Shown here in pieces: positions 17,281-26,180 of a stretch of DNA of 64,000 bases; position 1 is the first letter of the stretch, and every line of letters starts with the position of its first letter. The position numbers and the translations under genes were made by a program. This DNA comes from DATBAX01 sp963723765 (lineage in GTDB: Bacteria > Acidobacteriota > Terriglobia > Terriglobales > Acidobacteriaceae): contig CAVRSD010000006.1 of NCBI GenBank assembly GCA_963723765.1, forward strand, positions 1 to 64,000, read 5' to 3'. The notes beneath the pieces were generated by a model. The model saw only the letters and a list, made by a program, of their open reading frames with translations, was not told where the DNA came from and ran no database searches.

Positions 17281-17490
17281 ATGGAAGGTCTTTTTCAACC
17301 GATGCATTTGCTGATCATCTTCTTTATTGCTCTATTGGTGTTTGGCCCGAAGAAGCTACCGGAACTGGGCAAGGGCATTGGGGAAGGATTCCGCGCTCTG
17401 AAGGACGGAATGAAAGACGCCAGCGCAGATCCAGCCAAGACTGCAGAACCCATCTCGAACCGCAAAGCGGACCCGGAAGTCAAAAGCTAG
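17281..17490 (+). CDS. tatA: Sec-independent translocase subunit TatA/TatE
   Basis: 69 residues from the ATG at 17281, preceded by GGAGG five bases away. A single N-terminal membrane helix (LLIIFFIALLVFG) is followed by the hinge PKKLPELGKGIGEGFRALKDG, the amphipathic helix signature of TatA, and a charged tail. TatA oligomers form the passage for folded proteins with twin-arginine signals; clients in this window include the FAD oxidoreductase at 10559-11974 and possibly the hydrolase at 30896. tatB and tatC are not next to it. Confidence 0.93.
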   Translation: MEGLFQPMHLLIIFFIALLVFGPKKLPELGKGIGEGFRALKDGMKDASADPAKTAEPISNRKADPEVKS

Positions 17491-17700
17491 ACGGCAGGTT
17501 CTTGGCGTTTCGTGGGGACCTCTATTGCGGGAGGTGATTTGATCCCCCCCAGTTTCCCAACATTTTCTGCATCGAATCAGTTGGAAACTTAGAAACAGAT
17601 GGTAAGGTTTCATCGCGCCGCAATTTCACCTTCGTCATTTTCAGTTCATAGTTCTGGCCCAGGTCACAAGCGAAACATTTCAAACCCATGGAGAAATACT

Positions 17701-18792
17701 GTGCTTAAAATGCGACTCATATTGGCGTTGTCTGTTTTTGTCATCGGCTCTAACTTATTTGCGGACCAAATTACTTTGAAAAATGGCGACCACTTCACGG
17801 GCACGGTGGTGAAGTCAGATGGTAAGACATTGGTCTTGCATACTGAATTTGCAGGGGACGTTACAGTGCAGTTCGGGGCAATCACCCAGATTACGACCGA
17901 TCAGCCGCTGCATGTGACTTTGTCGAATGGCCAGACTGTGGTGGGCCCGATCACCTCCAGCGACGGAAAGTTAGAGGTTGCAGCCAAGACCGGCACTCCG
18001 CTCGAAACGCCGAAGGAAAGTGTGGTGGCGATCCGTAACGACGCCGACCAGCTTGCCTATGATAAGTCAATGCATCCGGGCCTGTTGCAGGGCTGGAATG
18101 GCGGTGCAAATGTGGGATTTGCTTTGACCCGGGGCAACAGCCAGACGGAAAACTTTTCTCTGGCTTTCACCGCCGCACGCGCGACCAAGAACGACAAGCT
18201 TAGCCTGTATTCCAATGCGGTCTATGGAACCAACGATTTGGCGACTCCCAGCACGACGGCCAACACCGAAGCTGGCGGCGTTCGTTACGATCGCAATATC
18301 GATCCCCGCATATTTGGATTCGTAGGTGCGGATTTCATGAGCAACGCGCTACAGGGACTGAATCTGCGCTCGGTAGGCAGCCTGGGCCTGGGATACCACG
18401 CCATCAAGAGTGATACGACCACGCTGGACTTCCTGGCTGGCGGCAACTTCACCAATGAAAACTATACGGAGACAGTAACAAATCCAACTCCGCCTCCGGC
18501 AACTTTTACAAACAAAGTGGTACATAACTTCGGAGCTCTGACGCTGGGTGAGGAGTTATCGCACAAGGTGGGCAAAAGCACTTTGCTCACGCAGAAACTA
18601 TATTTCTATCCAGACCTGACGCAGACTGGCGCCTACCGGGGAACGTTTGACCTCGGGCTAGTAACAAAGATCAGCAAATGGCTGGGCTGGCAAAATCAGT
18701 TTGGCGATATCTACGTCTCCAACCCTCCTGAGGGAGCGAAGCAGAATGACATTGTCCTGACCACCGGGCTGAATATTACGTTTACGCACTAG
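17701..18792 (+). CDS. DUF481 outer-membrane beta-barrel protein with LSm-like N-terminal part
   Basis: 363 residues from the GTG at 17701 (GGAG seven bases upstream); an ATG at 17710 is possible. Signal peptide LILALSVFVIGSNLFA. Residues about 20-110 are two small beta repeats of the type ITLKNGDHFTGTVV and VTLSNGQTVVGPI. From about residue 130 a DUF481 barrel follows: GANVGFALTRGNSQTENFSL, GVRYDRNIDPRIFGFVGADF, down to TTGLNITFTH with an aromatic-like beta end. DUF481 proteins are salt- or stress-associated outer-membrane proteins of unknown transport role. A strong terminator follows at 18870. Confidence 0.85.
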   Translation: MLKMRLILALSVFVIGSNLFADQITLKNGDHFTGTVVKSDGKTLVLHTEFAGDVTVQFGAITQITTDQPLHVTLSNGQTVVGPITSSDGKLEVAAKTGTPLETPKESVVAIRNDADQLAYDKSMHPGLLQGWNGGANVGFALTRGNSQTENFSLAFTAARATKNDKLSLYSNAVYGTNDLATPSTTANTEAGGVRYDRNIDPRIFGFVGADFMSNALQGLNLRSVGSLGLGYHAIKSDTTTLDFLAGGNFTNENYTETVTNPTPPPATFTNKVVHNFGALTLGEELSHKVGKSTLLTQKLYFYPDLTQTGAYRGTFDLGLVTKISKWLGWQNQFGDIYVSNPPEGAKQNDIVLTTGLNITFTH

Positions 18793-18869
18793 GAAAATGA
18801 TGGTCTGATTCACGTGGTAAATGCTGTCTCTCTGTCCAATTAACGATCGTCTTACTTTTCCCGTCTCGC

Positions 18870-18905
18870 GAGGCGCTCCAATTATAGGAGCGCCTTTTTA
18901 TTTAC
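18870..18905 (+). terminator. Rho-independent terminator
   Basis: GGCGCTCC and GGAGCGCC form an 8-bp perfect stem with loop AATTATA, followed by TTTTTATTT. It ends transcription from the DUF481 gene. Confidence 0.92.
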
Positions 18906-18949
18906 ACATCCTAAAACACTTCCCTTGACATCTATTAAAGCCACATAAC

Positions 18950-18976
18950 TTTACAGTTGTTTGACCATTCTTTACG
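18950..18976 (+). promoter_or_regulatory. Three-part direct repeat, Pho-box-like (site 1)
   Basis: TTTACA, TTGACC and TTTACG start at 18950, 18961 and 18971, one helical turn apart. The same 27-base arrangement occurs at 40062-40088. Direct hexamers of TTTACA type spaced 10-11 bases apart are the binding pattern of PhoB/PhoP-type response regulators. It lies 87 bases before the DUF5666 gene. Confidence 0.4.
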
Positions 18977-19062
18977 CGGTGGCGTCCTTGGGGCGTGATC
19001 GAATAGTGTTGCCGAAGAAGCTATGATGAGTAAGAGGCAATTTAGCCTCCGTCGAGTACATC

Positions 19063-20262
19063 ATGATGATTTCCAAGAAAACGTTTCTGCTTATAGCTTC
19101 TTCGATGTTCGTCCTGGCGAGTTTTGCCCAAAGTCAAGCAACCCAACCCGCCCCGAGTTCGATCGTAAAACCATTCGGGACCGTAAAAGTCGTGAATGGC
19201 AACAGCATCACCCTCACCACAAACTCAGGGACGGACGTCGATGTCGTGATTCAGGGTTCCACACGCCTGGTCAAAACCGCTCCCGGCCAAAAAGACCTGA
19301 AGGGCGCGACCCCGATCCAGCTGCAGGACGTGCAGGTGGGTGATCGCGTGTTGGTCCTAGGAACGGCCTCCGACGATGGCAAATCTGTTCTGGCTTCCAC
19401 GGCCATCGTCATGAAAAAGACCGATATTGCCGATAAACAACAGCATGAGCGCGAGGATTGGCAAAAGCGCGGCGTAGGCGGCCTGGTGAAGACTATGGAT
19501 CCCGCTGCCGGAATCATTACGATTTCCACCGCCGCCGCGGGTGCCACCAAAACGATTGAAGTACATGTTTCAAAAGACACGATCATCCGGCGCTACTCTC
19601 CCGATTCGGTGAAGTTCGACGATGCCAAGCCGGGAACGATTGAAAAGATCAAGCCCGGCGATCAGCTGCGGGCGCGGGGAGATCGTACCGCCGACGGCAA
19701 TGAAGTAAATGCGCAAGAAATTGTTTCCGGGACATTCCTCAATATTGCAGGCACGGTGATTTCGGTCGATCCGGGCAAGAACACGGTCAGCATTTTGGAC
19801 CTGTTGTCCAAGAGACCGGTAGTGGTGCAGGTAACCGCCGACTCCCAAATGCGGAAGCTACCCGTGTTCGTGGCACAGCGAATGGCTATGCGATTGAAAG
19901 GCATCAATCCTGACGCCGTATCTGGCGCTACGCCTACAGGAGGAACCACTTCGCCGCAGGCGGCGTCGGCTGCATCCAATAGCGGAAGTGGTGGAGCAGC
20001 GGGCGGCAACGGCGGAGGCGCTCGACCCGGTGGATCTCCGGATTTTCAGCAAATGTTGGGTCGGATGCCGGAAGTCAAAGTGGCCGAACTGCAAAAAGGA
20101 GACGCGGTCATTGTCGTGGCTACACAAGGAAGTGAAACCTCCGCGCCCAGCGCCATCACATTGTTAAGCGGCGTTGAACCTCTACTCACCGCTTCACCAG
20201 CGGCAGCCAGCGTTCTTTCGCCCTGGAGTCTGAGTTCCGGCGGAGACCTGGGAGCACAATAG
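19063..20262 (+). CDS. Exported DUF5666 protein
   Basis: 399 residues, signal peptide LLIASSMFVLASFAQ. Three to four repeats of a small beta domain of DUF5666 type follow: FGTVKVVNGNSITLTTNSG with VQVGDRVLVLG, then GGLVKTMDPAAGIITIS with KPGDQLRARGD, then IAGTVISVDPGKNTVSI with a matching end. The late region is Gly/Ser-rich (about residues 300-330), followed by VAELQKGDAVIVVATQG. Such proteins are periplasmic or surface and of unknown role. It stands 40 bases before the TonB receptor gene and is probably co-transcribed with it, perhaps as a partner lipoprotein-like factor. Confidence 0.8.
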   Translation: MMISKKTFLLIASSMFVLASFAQSQATQPAPSSIVKPFGTVKVVNGNSITLTTNSGTDVDVVIQGSTRLVKTAPGQKDLKGATPIQLQDVQVGDRVLVLGTASDDGKSVLASTAIVMKKTDIADKQQHEREDWQKRGVGGLVKTMDPAAGIITISTAAAGATKTIEVHVSKDTIIRRYSPDSVKFDDAKPGTIEKIKPGDQLRARGDRTADGNEVNAQEIVSGTFLNIAGTVISVDPGKNTVSILDLLSKRPVVVQVTADSQMRKLPVFVAQRMAMRLKGINPDAVSGATPTGGTTSPQAASAASNSGSGGAAGGNGGGARPGGSPDFQQMLGRMPEVKVAELQKGDAVIVVATQGSETSAPSAITLLSGVEPLLTASPAAASVLSPWSLSSGGDLGAQ

Positions 20263-20302
20263 CCGAATTGAAATAGAACATGCAGATTTTTCTGGAGAAT
20301 GA

Positions 20303-23194
20303 ATGAAGGTTCGACTATCGAGAATACGTGTACTCGGATTTATCGCACTCTTATTATTGTTTGAAGTTTTCATAGGCCATTTGTCCGCACAAGCCACTTC
20401 TGGAACTTTGCGCGGTAAGGTAACCGATCCTAGCGGCGCCGTGATTTCGGGAGCCAACGTTACCGCAACGACAGCCGCTGGACAACAGACCAGCGCTGTC
20501 TCCAATAACCAGGGAGTCTATGAGATCAAGGGACTGGCACCCGGCACCTATACCGTCAGCGCGGTAGCACAAGGCTTTGCGACGGATGTAGAACCAAATG
20601 TGGCTATTGCCGCAAGCCAGGTGCAGCAATTCGATCTGGCCCTCGGAATCGCAGTGAAACAGGAGCAGGTGGAGGTGCAGGCAGAGGGTACGACGGTCAG
20701 TGTCAGCCCCGAAAATAATGCGGGCGCCACCATTATCAAAGGGAAAGACCTCGAAGCACTTTCCGATGACCCGGACGAGCTTCAATCGGAACTCGAAGCG
20801 CTTGCCGGACCATCCGCGGGGCCGAACGGCGGTCAAATCTATATTGACGGATTCACCGGCGGACAACTCCCGCCCAAGGCCTCAATTCGTGAAATCCGCC
20901 TTAATCAAAACCCCTTCTCTCCCGAATATGACAAACTCGGTTACGGCCGGATTGAGATTTTCACTAAACCGGGAACGGATAAATACCACGGTCAGATTTT
21001 CTTCAACGATAACGACTCGATTTTCAATGCCCCGAATCCTTTTGCAACCGGCGAACCTGGATATCAGTCGGAAATCATCAATGGAAACGTCGGTGGACCG
21101 TTGGGCAAGAAAGCTTCTTTCTTCTTCAACATTGAGCACAGAAACATTCAGGATGTTTCCATCGTGAACGCTATTGTGCCGGACTCTACCGGTACGAATT
21201 TCGTCCCCTTTAATCAATCGGCGCCTAATCCCAGTGGCCGAACCAATTTCAGCCCGCGTATTGACTATCAGGTCAGCAAGAACAATACCCTGACCGCTCG
21301 CTATCAATATACCGACGACAATGAAACCAATGAGGGAGTGGGTCAGTTTTCTCTGCTATCGCAAGCCTACAACGTGCACGAACTCGAACAGACCCTGCAA
21401 ATCAGCGATACCCAAGTGCTGAGCACAAATGTCATCAATGAAACGCGATTTCAGTACATTCGGGACAGCACCAACCAGATTTCGACAAACTCTGAGCCTA
21501 CGATCGAGGTACCGGGCGCGTTCACTTCAGGTGGAAACTCACAAGGGAATTTGATCGACCGTGAAAATCACTATGAATTGCAGAATTACACTTCCATCTC
21601 GCATGGCACACACTTCATAAAATTTGGCGGCCGGTTGCGCTCCATTACCGACACCAACAATTCCACTTCGAATTTCAACAGCGTGTATTTGTTTCCTTCG
21701 CTTGACGCCTACGCCACTTACCAACCAGGAGGTACGCAGATGGGAGGCGGACTGGCGTGTATCCAACAAAACATCACGGGCATACCGACGCCAAGTAACT
21801 TGGTCACGTGCGGCGCGAGCCAGTTCTCGATTACCACGGGGCAGCCCACCTCGGACGTCACGGTAGTGGATGTCGGCCTCTACGTTTCCGATGATTGGCG
21901 CATCCGTCCCAATCTCACCTTCAGTTATGGACTGCGGTTTGAGACCCAAAATCAAATTCATGATCACGGCGATTTCGCTCCACGACTGAGCCTTGCCTGG
22001 GGCGTAGACGGCGGCGCCAAGAAAACTCCGAAGACAGTTCTGCGAGCCGGATGGGGAATGTTCTATGACCGCTTCCTCTACAACGAAGTGCTGCAGCAGG
22101 AAAGACTAAACGGCAGCACTCAGCAGCAAACGATTGTAGAAGCGGGAGCAGCCGCGCCGTCGCCCACGATTTATCAGCCGGACTCGAATTTGCGCGCCCC
22201 GTATACCATTCAGACCGCCTTTAGCGTGGAACGGCAGGTCACTAAAGCCGCCACCGTGGCAGTGACTTATCTCAACTCGATCGGCGATCATCAATTCTTC
22301 ACTTTGAATATCAATGCTCCCGAGCCGCCCCTTTATACCAGCCGGCCCTTCCCCAGCGATAACAACATCTATCAGTACACTTCGGAAGGTGAATTCCGGC
22401 AGAATCAGTTGATTGCTAACGGGCGAGTGAACCTGGGCACCAAGCTTTCACTTTTCGGTTTCTATACTCTTAACTTTGCGAACAGCAATACGGGAGGCGC
22501 AAACAGTTTTCCTTCAAATCAGTATGACCCTCTGGAGGATTACGGGAGAGCGGCGTTTGATGTGCGTCACCGGGTCTTCCTTGGCGGCTCGGTTACGTTG
22601 CCCTACGCGTTTAGCCTCAACCCTCTCATCATCATAAATTCTGGGGCGCCGTTTAACGTGACGGTGGGGCAAGACCTTAATGGCGATTCCATCTTCAACG
22701 ATCGGCCGGGCTTCGTTACCAGTTCCACGCTGCCCGCGAATATTAAAGTAACGTCATTGGGAAATTTTGATATTGCCCCCACTCCCGGCAATGTGATTCC
22801 CGTTAATTTCGGCACCGGCCCCGCGCAAGCCACGGTGAATTTACGTCTTAGCCGGACCTTTGGATTCGGCAAAAAAGCCCAGGGAGCCTCGGGCGGTGGT
22901 TTTGGGGGTGGCCCTCCTGGAGGCGGACGCGGTGGCCCGGGCGGCGGATTGGGAGGCCGCGGGCTAAGCGGCGGCGGGGGAAACCCTTTCGGTGGCGGGC
23001 CGGCTACCAATCGACGCTATAACTTAACCTTGAGTATTTCCGCGAGGAACGTTTTTAATCGTGTGAATTTGGGGATTCCCTCGGGAAATCTCGAATCTCC
23101 ATTTTTCGACAAATCCAACACCCTTGCCGGCGGGCCGTTCAACAGCCAATCCTCGAACCGCCGCATTGATCTGCAAGCAAGGTTCACCTTCTAA
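20303..23194 (+). CDS. Oar-like TonB-dependent outer-membrane receptor
   Basis: 963 residues; GGAG stands four bases before the ATG. Signal peptide ends near GHLSAQA. A carboxypeptidase-regulatory-like domain follows (GTLRGKVTDPSGAVISGANV and VYEIKGLAPGTYTVSA), then a plug (VQAEGTTVSVSPENNAG, IYIDGFTGGQLPPKASIREI, YGRIEIFTKPGTDKYHG) and a large barrel (WRIRPNLTFSYGLRFE, ending RRIDLQARFTF). Acidobacteria use many such Oar-type receptors, usually for glycans or proteins. Unusual: a Gly/Pro-rich insert of nearly 40 residues just before the last strands (22890-23005). Substrate unknown. Confidence 0.9.
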   Translation: MKVRLSRIRVLGFIALLLLFEVFIGHLSAQATSGTLRGKVTDPSGAVISGANVTATTAAGQQTSAVSNNQGVYEIKGLAPGTYTVSAVAQGFATDVEPNVAIAASQVQQFDLALGIAVKQEQVEVQAEGTTVSVSPENNAGATIIKGKDLEALSDDPDELQSELEALAGPSAGPNGGQIYIDGFTGGQLPPKASIREIRLNQNPFSPEYDKLGYGRIEIFTKPGTDKYHGQIFFNDNDSIFNAPNPFATGEPGYQSEIINGNVGGPLGKKASFFFNIEHRNIQDVSIVNAIVPDSTGTNFVPFNQSAPNPSGRTNFSPRIDYQVSKNNTLTARYQYTDDNETNEGVGQFSLLSQAYNVHELEQTLQISDTQVLSTNVINETRFQYIRDSTNQISTNSEPTIEVPGAFTSGGNSQGNLIDRENHYELQNYTSISHGTHFIKFGGRLRSITDTNNSTSNFNSVYLFPSLDAYATYQPGGTQMGGGLACIQQNITGIPTPSNLVTCGASQFSITTGQPTSDVTVVDVGLYVSDDWRIRPNLTFSYGLRFETQNQIHDHGDFAPRLSLAWGVDGGAKKTPKTVLRAGWGMFYDRFLYNEVLQQERLNGSTQQQTIVEAGAAAPSPTIYQPDSNLRAPYTIQTAFSVERQVTKAATVAVTYLNSIGDHQFFTLNINAPEPPLYTSRPFPSDNNIYQYTSEGEFRQNQLIANGRVNLGTKLSLFGFYTLNFANSNTGGANSFPSNQYDPLEDYGRAAFDVRHRVFLGGSVTLPYAFSLNPLIIINSGAPFNVTVGQDLNGDSIFNDRPGFVTSSTLPANIKVTSLGNFDIAPTPGNVIPVNFGTGPAQATVNLRLSRTFGFGKKAQGASGGGFGGGPPGGGRGGPGGGLGGRGLSGGGGNPFGGGPATNRRYNLTLSISARNVFNRVNLGIPSGNLESPFFDKSNTLAGGPFNSQSSNRRIDLQARFTF

Positions 23195-23232
23195 CGTTCT
23201 CTTTCTGGGAATTATTCGACGAGAATTGGCCT

Positions 23233-24492
23233 TTACCGGCAGTTCTTGGCTTGGAGCGGAGACAACGCAGTGAGCGTATTAGGGTTGGGATAGCTGTAAG
23301 CTCCTCCCAGGGCGCTCGAAGGAGACTCAAAGGCAAACCATTGCAGCAGCGCCACGTTCTGCGGATGGTAGGCTCTTCCATTCATCCCGATGGGATAAAC
23401 GTCCAGGGGAAGGCCTTCCACGGCGTCCCCTACTTCAAGATCATCCTGACAGTTGCCGTTCGGCGAAACCCACCATGGCGTGAGGTTATACACGCTGTCA
23501 CTCACCACGAAGGGATCATGGAAAGTCTCGGCTAGTTCATGGCTGATGGCCGTGATATCTTCCACTCCGTCGCTGAACAGACCCGGGCTGATCCAGCTGG
23601 AGAAATTCAGGATGTAGCGTTTTTCCGCATTGTTATTGCTAACATCGCCCGGCTCATAGTCATAGGAGTGATAGCCCAGAACACAGCAGTTGCCGGGATC
23701 GCCTTCATAGAGATAGGTATTGGGAAACAGAAAAGTTGAGATGTCCTTGGTGGTAATTTCCCCGGAATTCTCTGCCGCCCCCACAGGTGTCGTCGTGTCC
23801 GTGGGATTGGGCGGAAACAATAGATTGCCGAAGACCTTGCTGTCCACCAGAACATACTCGCAACAACTGCCGTCTTTTTTTAGCTGGTAGTAATACGAGC
23901 CGGCGGGCACATCCATTGTTCTCTCTGTCTTCACGCTCGGATTCAACAGGGTGTGCCAGTTCGGTTTCATCGTGTTATAAAATTCCGCCCGCAGTTCGGC
24001 GTCGATGATTTGTGTTGGCAGGTCGCTGCTGCTATAGGTCGAGCTCTGAAAAAGCGGAGAATAAATGGTGGGCAAAACGAAAGGGGCAACGCTGTAGTGC
24101 AGCGTGTGTCCATTGCCATCGTAGTTCAATAAATCGAGAGAAACGGGGACAATGGGAGCACTGAAAACCGTGGCGCCCCCTTCCTGGGGCTGCCTTCCCG
24201 CGATACGGTATTTCCAGATTCTCTTCTTTTTGCCGTTGTCGTCCACCCCCGGAGCCTGGAACTGGCCCTGAAAGGTGAGCAGCGAATCAATCTCATGGGT
24301 TCCACGAATGGCCGAAGGTAGGGTTGGGCCGGCATGCCCACGTGGCGCCAGCTCCGTGAACTGCGTGCTCGCATTCCGGAGAGCCCGGGAACCCTGCTCA
24401 GTTTGTGCACTTTGCGCGAAACCGCTGACCACTGCGGCGCACACAAACAGCACAACCACTGGCAGTGTTGGAAAATCCTGCCTGCTGCCCAT
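23233..24492 (-). CDS. Secreted protein with HELAE motif, EXO/PHI-1-like
   Basis: 419 residues from the ATG at 24492 (GGAG eight bases upstream), signal peptide VVVLFVCAAVVSGFAQ. The mature protein holds TFQGQFQAPGVDDNGK, the paired Cys segments DGSCCEYVLVDSK and GNCCVLGYHSYDY, and ITAISHELAETFHDP around residue 335, followed by VSPNGNCQDDLEVGDAV. The motif HELAE-x3-DP with a later N-x-C-x-D occurs in EXORDIUM/PHI-1-type secreted proteins. It is close to, but not, the classic HExxH zinc-protease motif. A role as a secreted hydrolase is possible, not shown. The next gene upstream encodes a secreted glutamic peptidase. Confidence 0.6.
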   Translation of the reverse strand: MGSRQDFPTLPVVVLFVCAAVVSGFAQSAQTEQGSRALRNASTQFTELAPRGHAGPTLPSAIRGTHEIDSLLTFQGQFQAPGVDDNGKKKRIWKYRIAGRQPQEGGATVFSAPIVPVSLDLLNYDGNGHTLHYSVAPFVLPTIYSPLFQSSTYSSSDLPTQIIDAELRAEFYNTMKPNWHTLLNPSVKTERTMDVPAGSYYYQLKKDGSCCEYVLVDSKVFGNLLFPPNPTDTTTPVGAAENSGEITTKDISTFLFPNTYLYEGDPGNCCVLGYHSYDYEPGDVSNNNAEKRYILNFSSWISPGLFSDGVEDITAISHELAETFHDPFVVSDSVYNLTPWWVSPNGNCQDDLEVGDAVEGLPLDVYPIGMNGRAYHPQNVALLQWFAFESPSSALGGAYSYPNPNTLTALSPLQAKNCR

Positions 24493-24640
24493 CAAAATAC
24501 TCCACAGAACTTGCGACCTGGAAGTACACAAGTCTTCAAACGATACCCGAGTCAGGAGGGCTTGTAAATGACCCCTTCGGGTCAGGAATTGTCTTTACTG
24601 CTGGGTTAAAGTCCCATACATCTCAGGTCTCTATGAGCGG

Positions 24641-24670
24641 GAAAAAGGCCCACCATCGCTGGTGGGCCTT
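24641..24670 (-). terminator. Rho-independent terminator of the G1 peptidase gene
   Basis: Read on the minus strand, GGCCCACC and GGTGGGCC form an 8-bp stem around AGCGAT, followed by TTTTT. It lies 27 bases after the stop of the G1 peptidase gene. Confidence 0.92.
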
Positions 24671-24696
24671 AAGTACAAACAAGAAGCAGACAGCGA

Positions 24697-25845
24697 CTAC
24701 GGCGTGCACCCTCCGTAGGCCGCGCAGTTGTCCACCTCGTAAAGTACGGTGTCGTTGAATTTAGACGTGTCGGCGATATCTTTCTGCGGGTTCGGGAGGG
24801 AAATCACTTGGTCAAAAGCATCATCGTACATGGAGATGACCGCAGTAGTTTTCGCCGTGTTTCCCGCGTGATACAAGGTGCCATGTGCATTTTCAGCCCA
24901 GTCAAATGACATCCAGTCCAAGTTGTAGTCTGCTAACGGGAGCAAGCCATTACTGCCGCAGCAGGGACGCTCTACGATCCACTCGGCGCTGTTCCCCACC
25001 AGATACGGCGGTTCCAACGCGAGCAATTCGACGTCGTCGAAAACGCCAGTCGTGATGTCTTCGATGAAGACGTAGCCTTCCGTAGAACTCACGTCATAGG
25101 TTTCAACGTAGAAATCGTCGCCCCAGGTCGTCTCGAACTCGTCGAGTTCGGAGTAGCTGGGGTACCATTCCACCCATCCGACTTCGGATTGACCGCCGCC
25201 GCAGGCGACGAAGCTCTGCGTGCCGCCTTGTAGCACGTCGCCGTTGCTGAAGCCGTCAATCCCGTTCCATACCGATGTGAAGTAGCCGTTATTGTCTTGC
25301 AAGCTGGTGCCACAGGCGCCGACTGGTGGTTGGGCGCTGGGTACCACGAACTCGCTGATAACCACATCGATCGATTTCGTGGCGCTAAAGCTCTTCAGTG
25401 TGCTCAGGCTGGCCACACCACTCCAATTGCCGGAGCCGTAAAAGCTAACATCCGAGATTTTCCCTGCGGCTGCAGCGGCAGCCTCGGTTGGTGCTGGTCC
25501 TTGCTTCATGGGCCGGCTTCCGTACGGCTTGGCTTTGAGCTGACCGGTCCAGTGCTTTGTGGCATGAGCCATGGCCTTCTGCCACTTCGCGAGAGCTGCC
25601 GGATCCGACGGACGCGGCGGGAAGCCGAATCGGGCCAGATCTTCATCCGACGCAGTCAGCCGATTGAACCCTTTGGGTGCTTCAGCGAACCGGCTTACGC
25701 CAGTGATGTTGGTCTTCACTGTGGCCGACGTCTGATAAACCGCGCGCGCCGAGTCACTGATCTGCCCGGCTGCCGTCATGGTAAATCCGGCCAGCAGTGC
25801 GACGCCTGTTGCTGCAATAACCATGGATCGAATTGCACGTTTCAT
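24697..25845 (-). CDS. Secreted G1-family glutamic endopeptidase (eqolisin-like)
   Basis: 382 residues from the ATG at 25845, which follows GAGGAG by about nine bases and begins a signal peptide (SMVIAATGVALLAGFTMTAA). A propeptide-like region of about 100 residues precedes the catalytic domain. Family G1 landmarks are visible: GSGNWSG at 137-143, SVWNGIDGFS at 191-200, the catalytic Gln in VLQGGTQ (Q206) and the Glu-bearing segment SAEWIVE (288-292). G1 peptidases work at acidic pH with a Gln/Glu pair and are best known from fungi; bacterial copies exist in acid-loving groups, which fits acidobacteria. A final Cys pair (DNCAAYGGC) may form a disulfide. A clean terminator follows. Confidence 0.9.
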   Translation of the reverse strand: MKRAIRSMVIAATGVALLAGFTMTAAGQISDSARAVYQTSATVKTNITGVSRFAEAPKGFNRLTASDEDLARFGFPPRPSDPAALAKWQKAMAHATKHWTGQLKAKPYGSRPMKQGPAPTEAAAAAAGKISDVSFYGSGNWSGVASLSTLKSFSATKSIDVVISEFVVPSAQPPVGACGTSLQDNNGYFTSVWNGIDGFSNGDVLQGGTQSFVACGGGQSEVGWVEWYPSYSELDEFETTWGDDFYVETYDVSSTEGYVFIEDITTGVFDDVELLALEPPYLVGNSAEWIVERPCCGSNGLLPLADYNLDWMSFDWAENAHGTLYHAGNTAKTTAVISMYDDAFDQVISLPNPQKDIADTSKFNDTVLYEVDNCAAYGGCTP

Positions 25846-26180
25846 AAATAGATTTCTCCTCAAATCGCTTTCGCGTTGTAAGTTGTTCATGTCGATTTCT
25901 ATCGCTTTGACCTTAGGGAGCAAGATGCCGTAGCGATAGGGATACGCCTCCCCGGCCCATCCCTCGCTACTTGTATCAAGGTGCGACTGAGATCCATCAA
26001 ATCGCGCAGGCAGCATGCCAAAATATGTCAGTTGGGTCAAAGGATGAACGCATGACCCGTTGGTGACCTTATAAGTAATTTATAAAACAACAACTTAGAC
26101 ATTCTTATGACATACGTTTCCAGGTTTCCCGGGTCCATGCTAAACTTCCGGCCTAGTTTGGACGGCTTGGGGCTGGGTCC
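25846..26180. other. Gene-free stretch between divergent genes
   Basis: 335 bases separating the G1 peptidase gene (minus) and the winged-helix regulator (plus). It has an AT-rich core around 26068-26110 (TTATAAGTAATTTATAA) that could hold divergent -10 elements, and the GAGGAG ribosome site of the peptidase at its left edge. No gene or RNA is recognisable in it. Confidence 0.5.

Noticed and set aside
18925..18953. TTGACA hexamer as a sigma-70 promoter for the DUF5666 operon
   Set aside because: No acceptable -10 hexamer at 16-18 bases; the Pho-box-like repeat directly downstream is a better explanation of this region.
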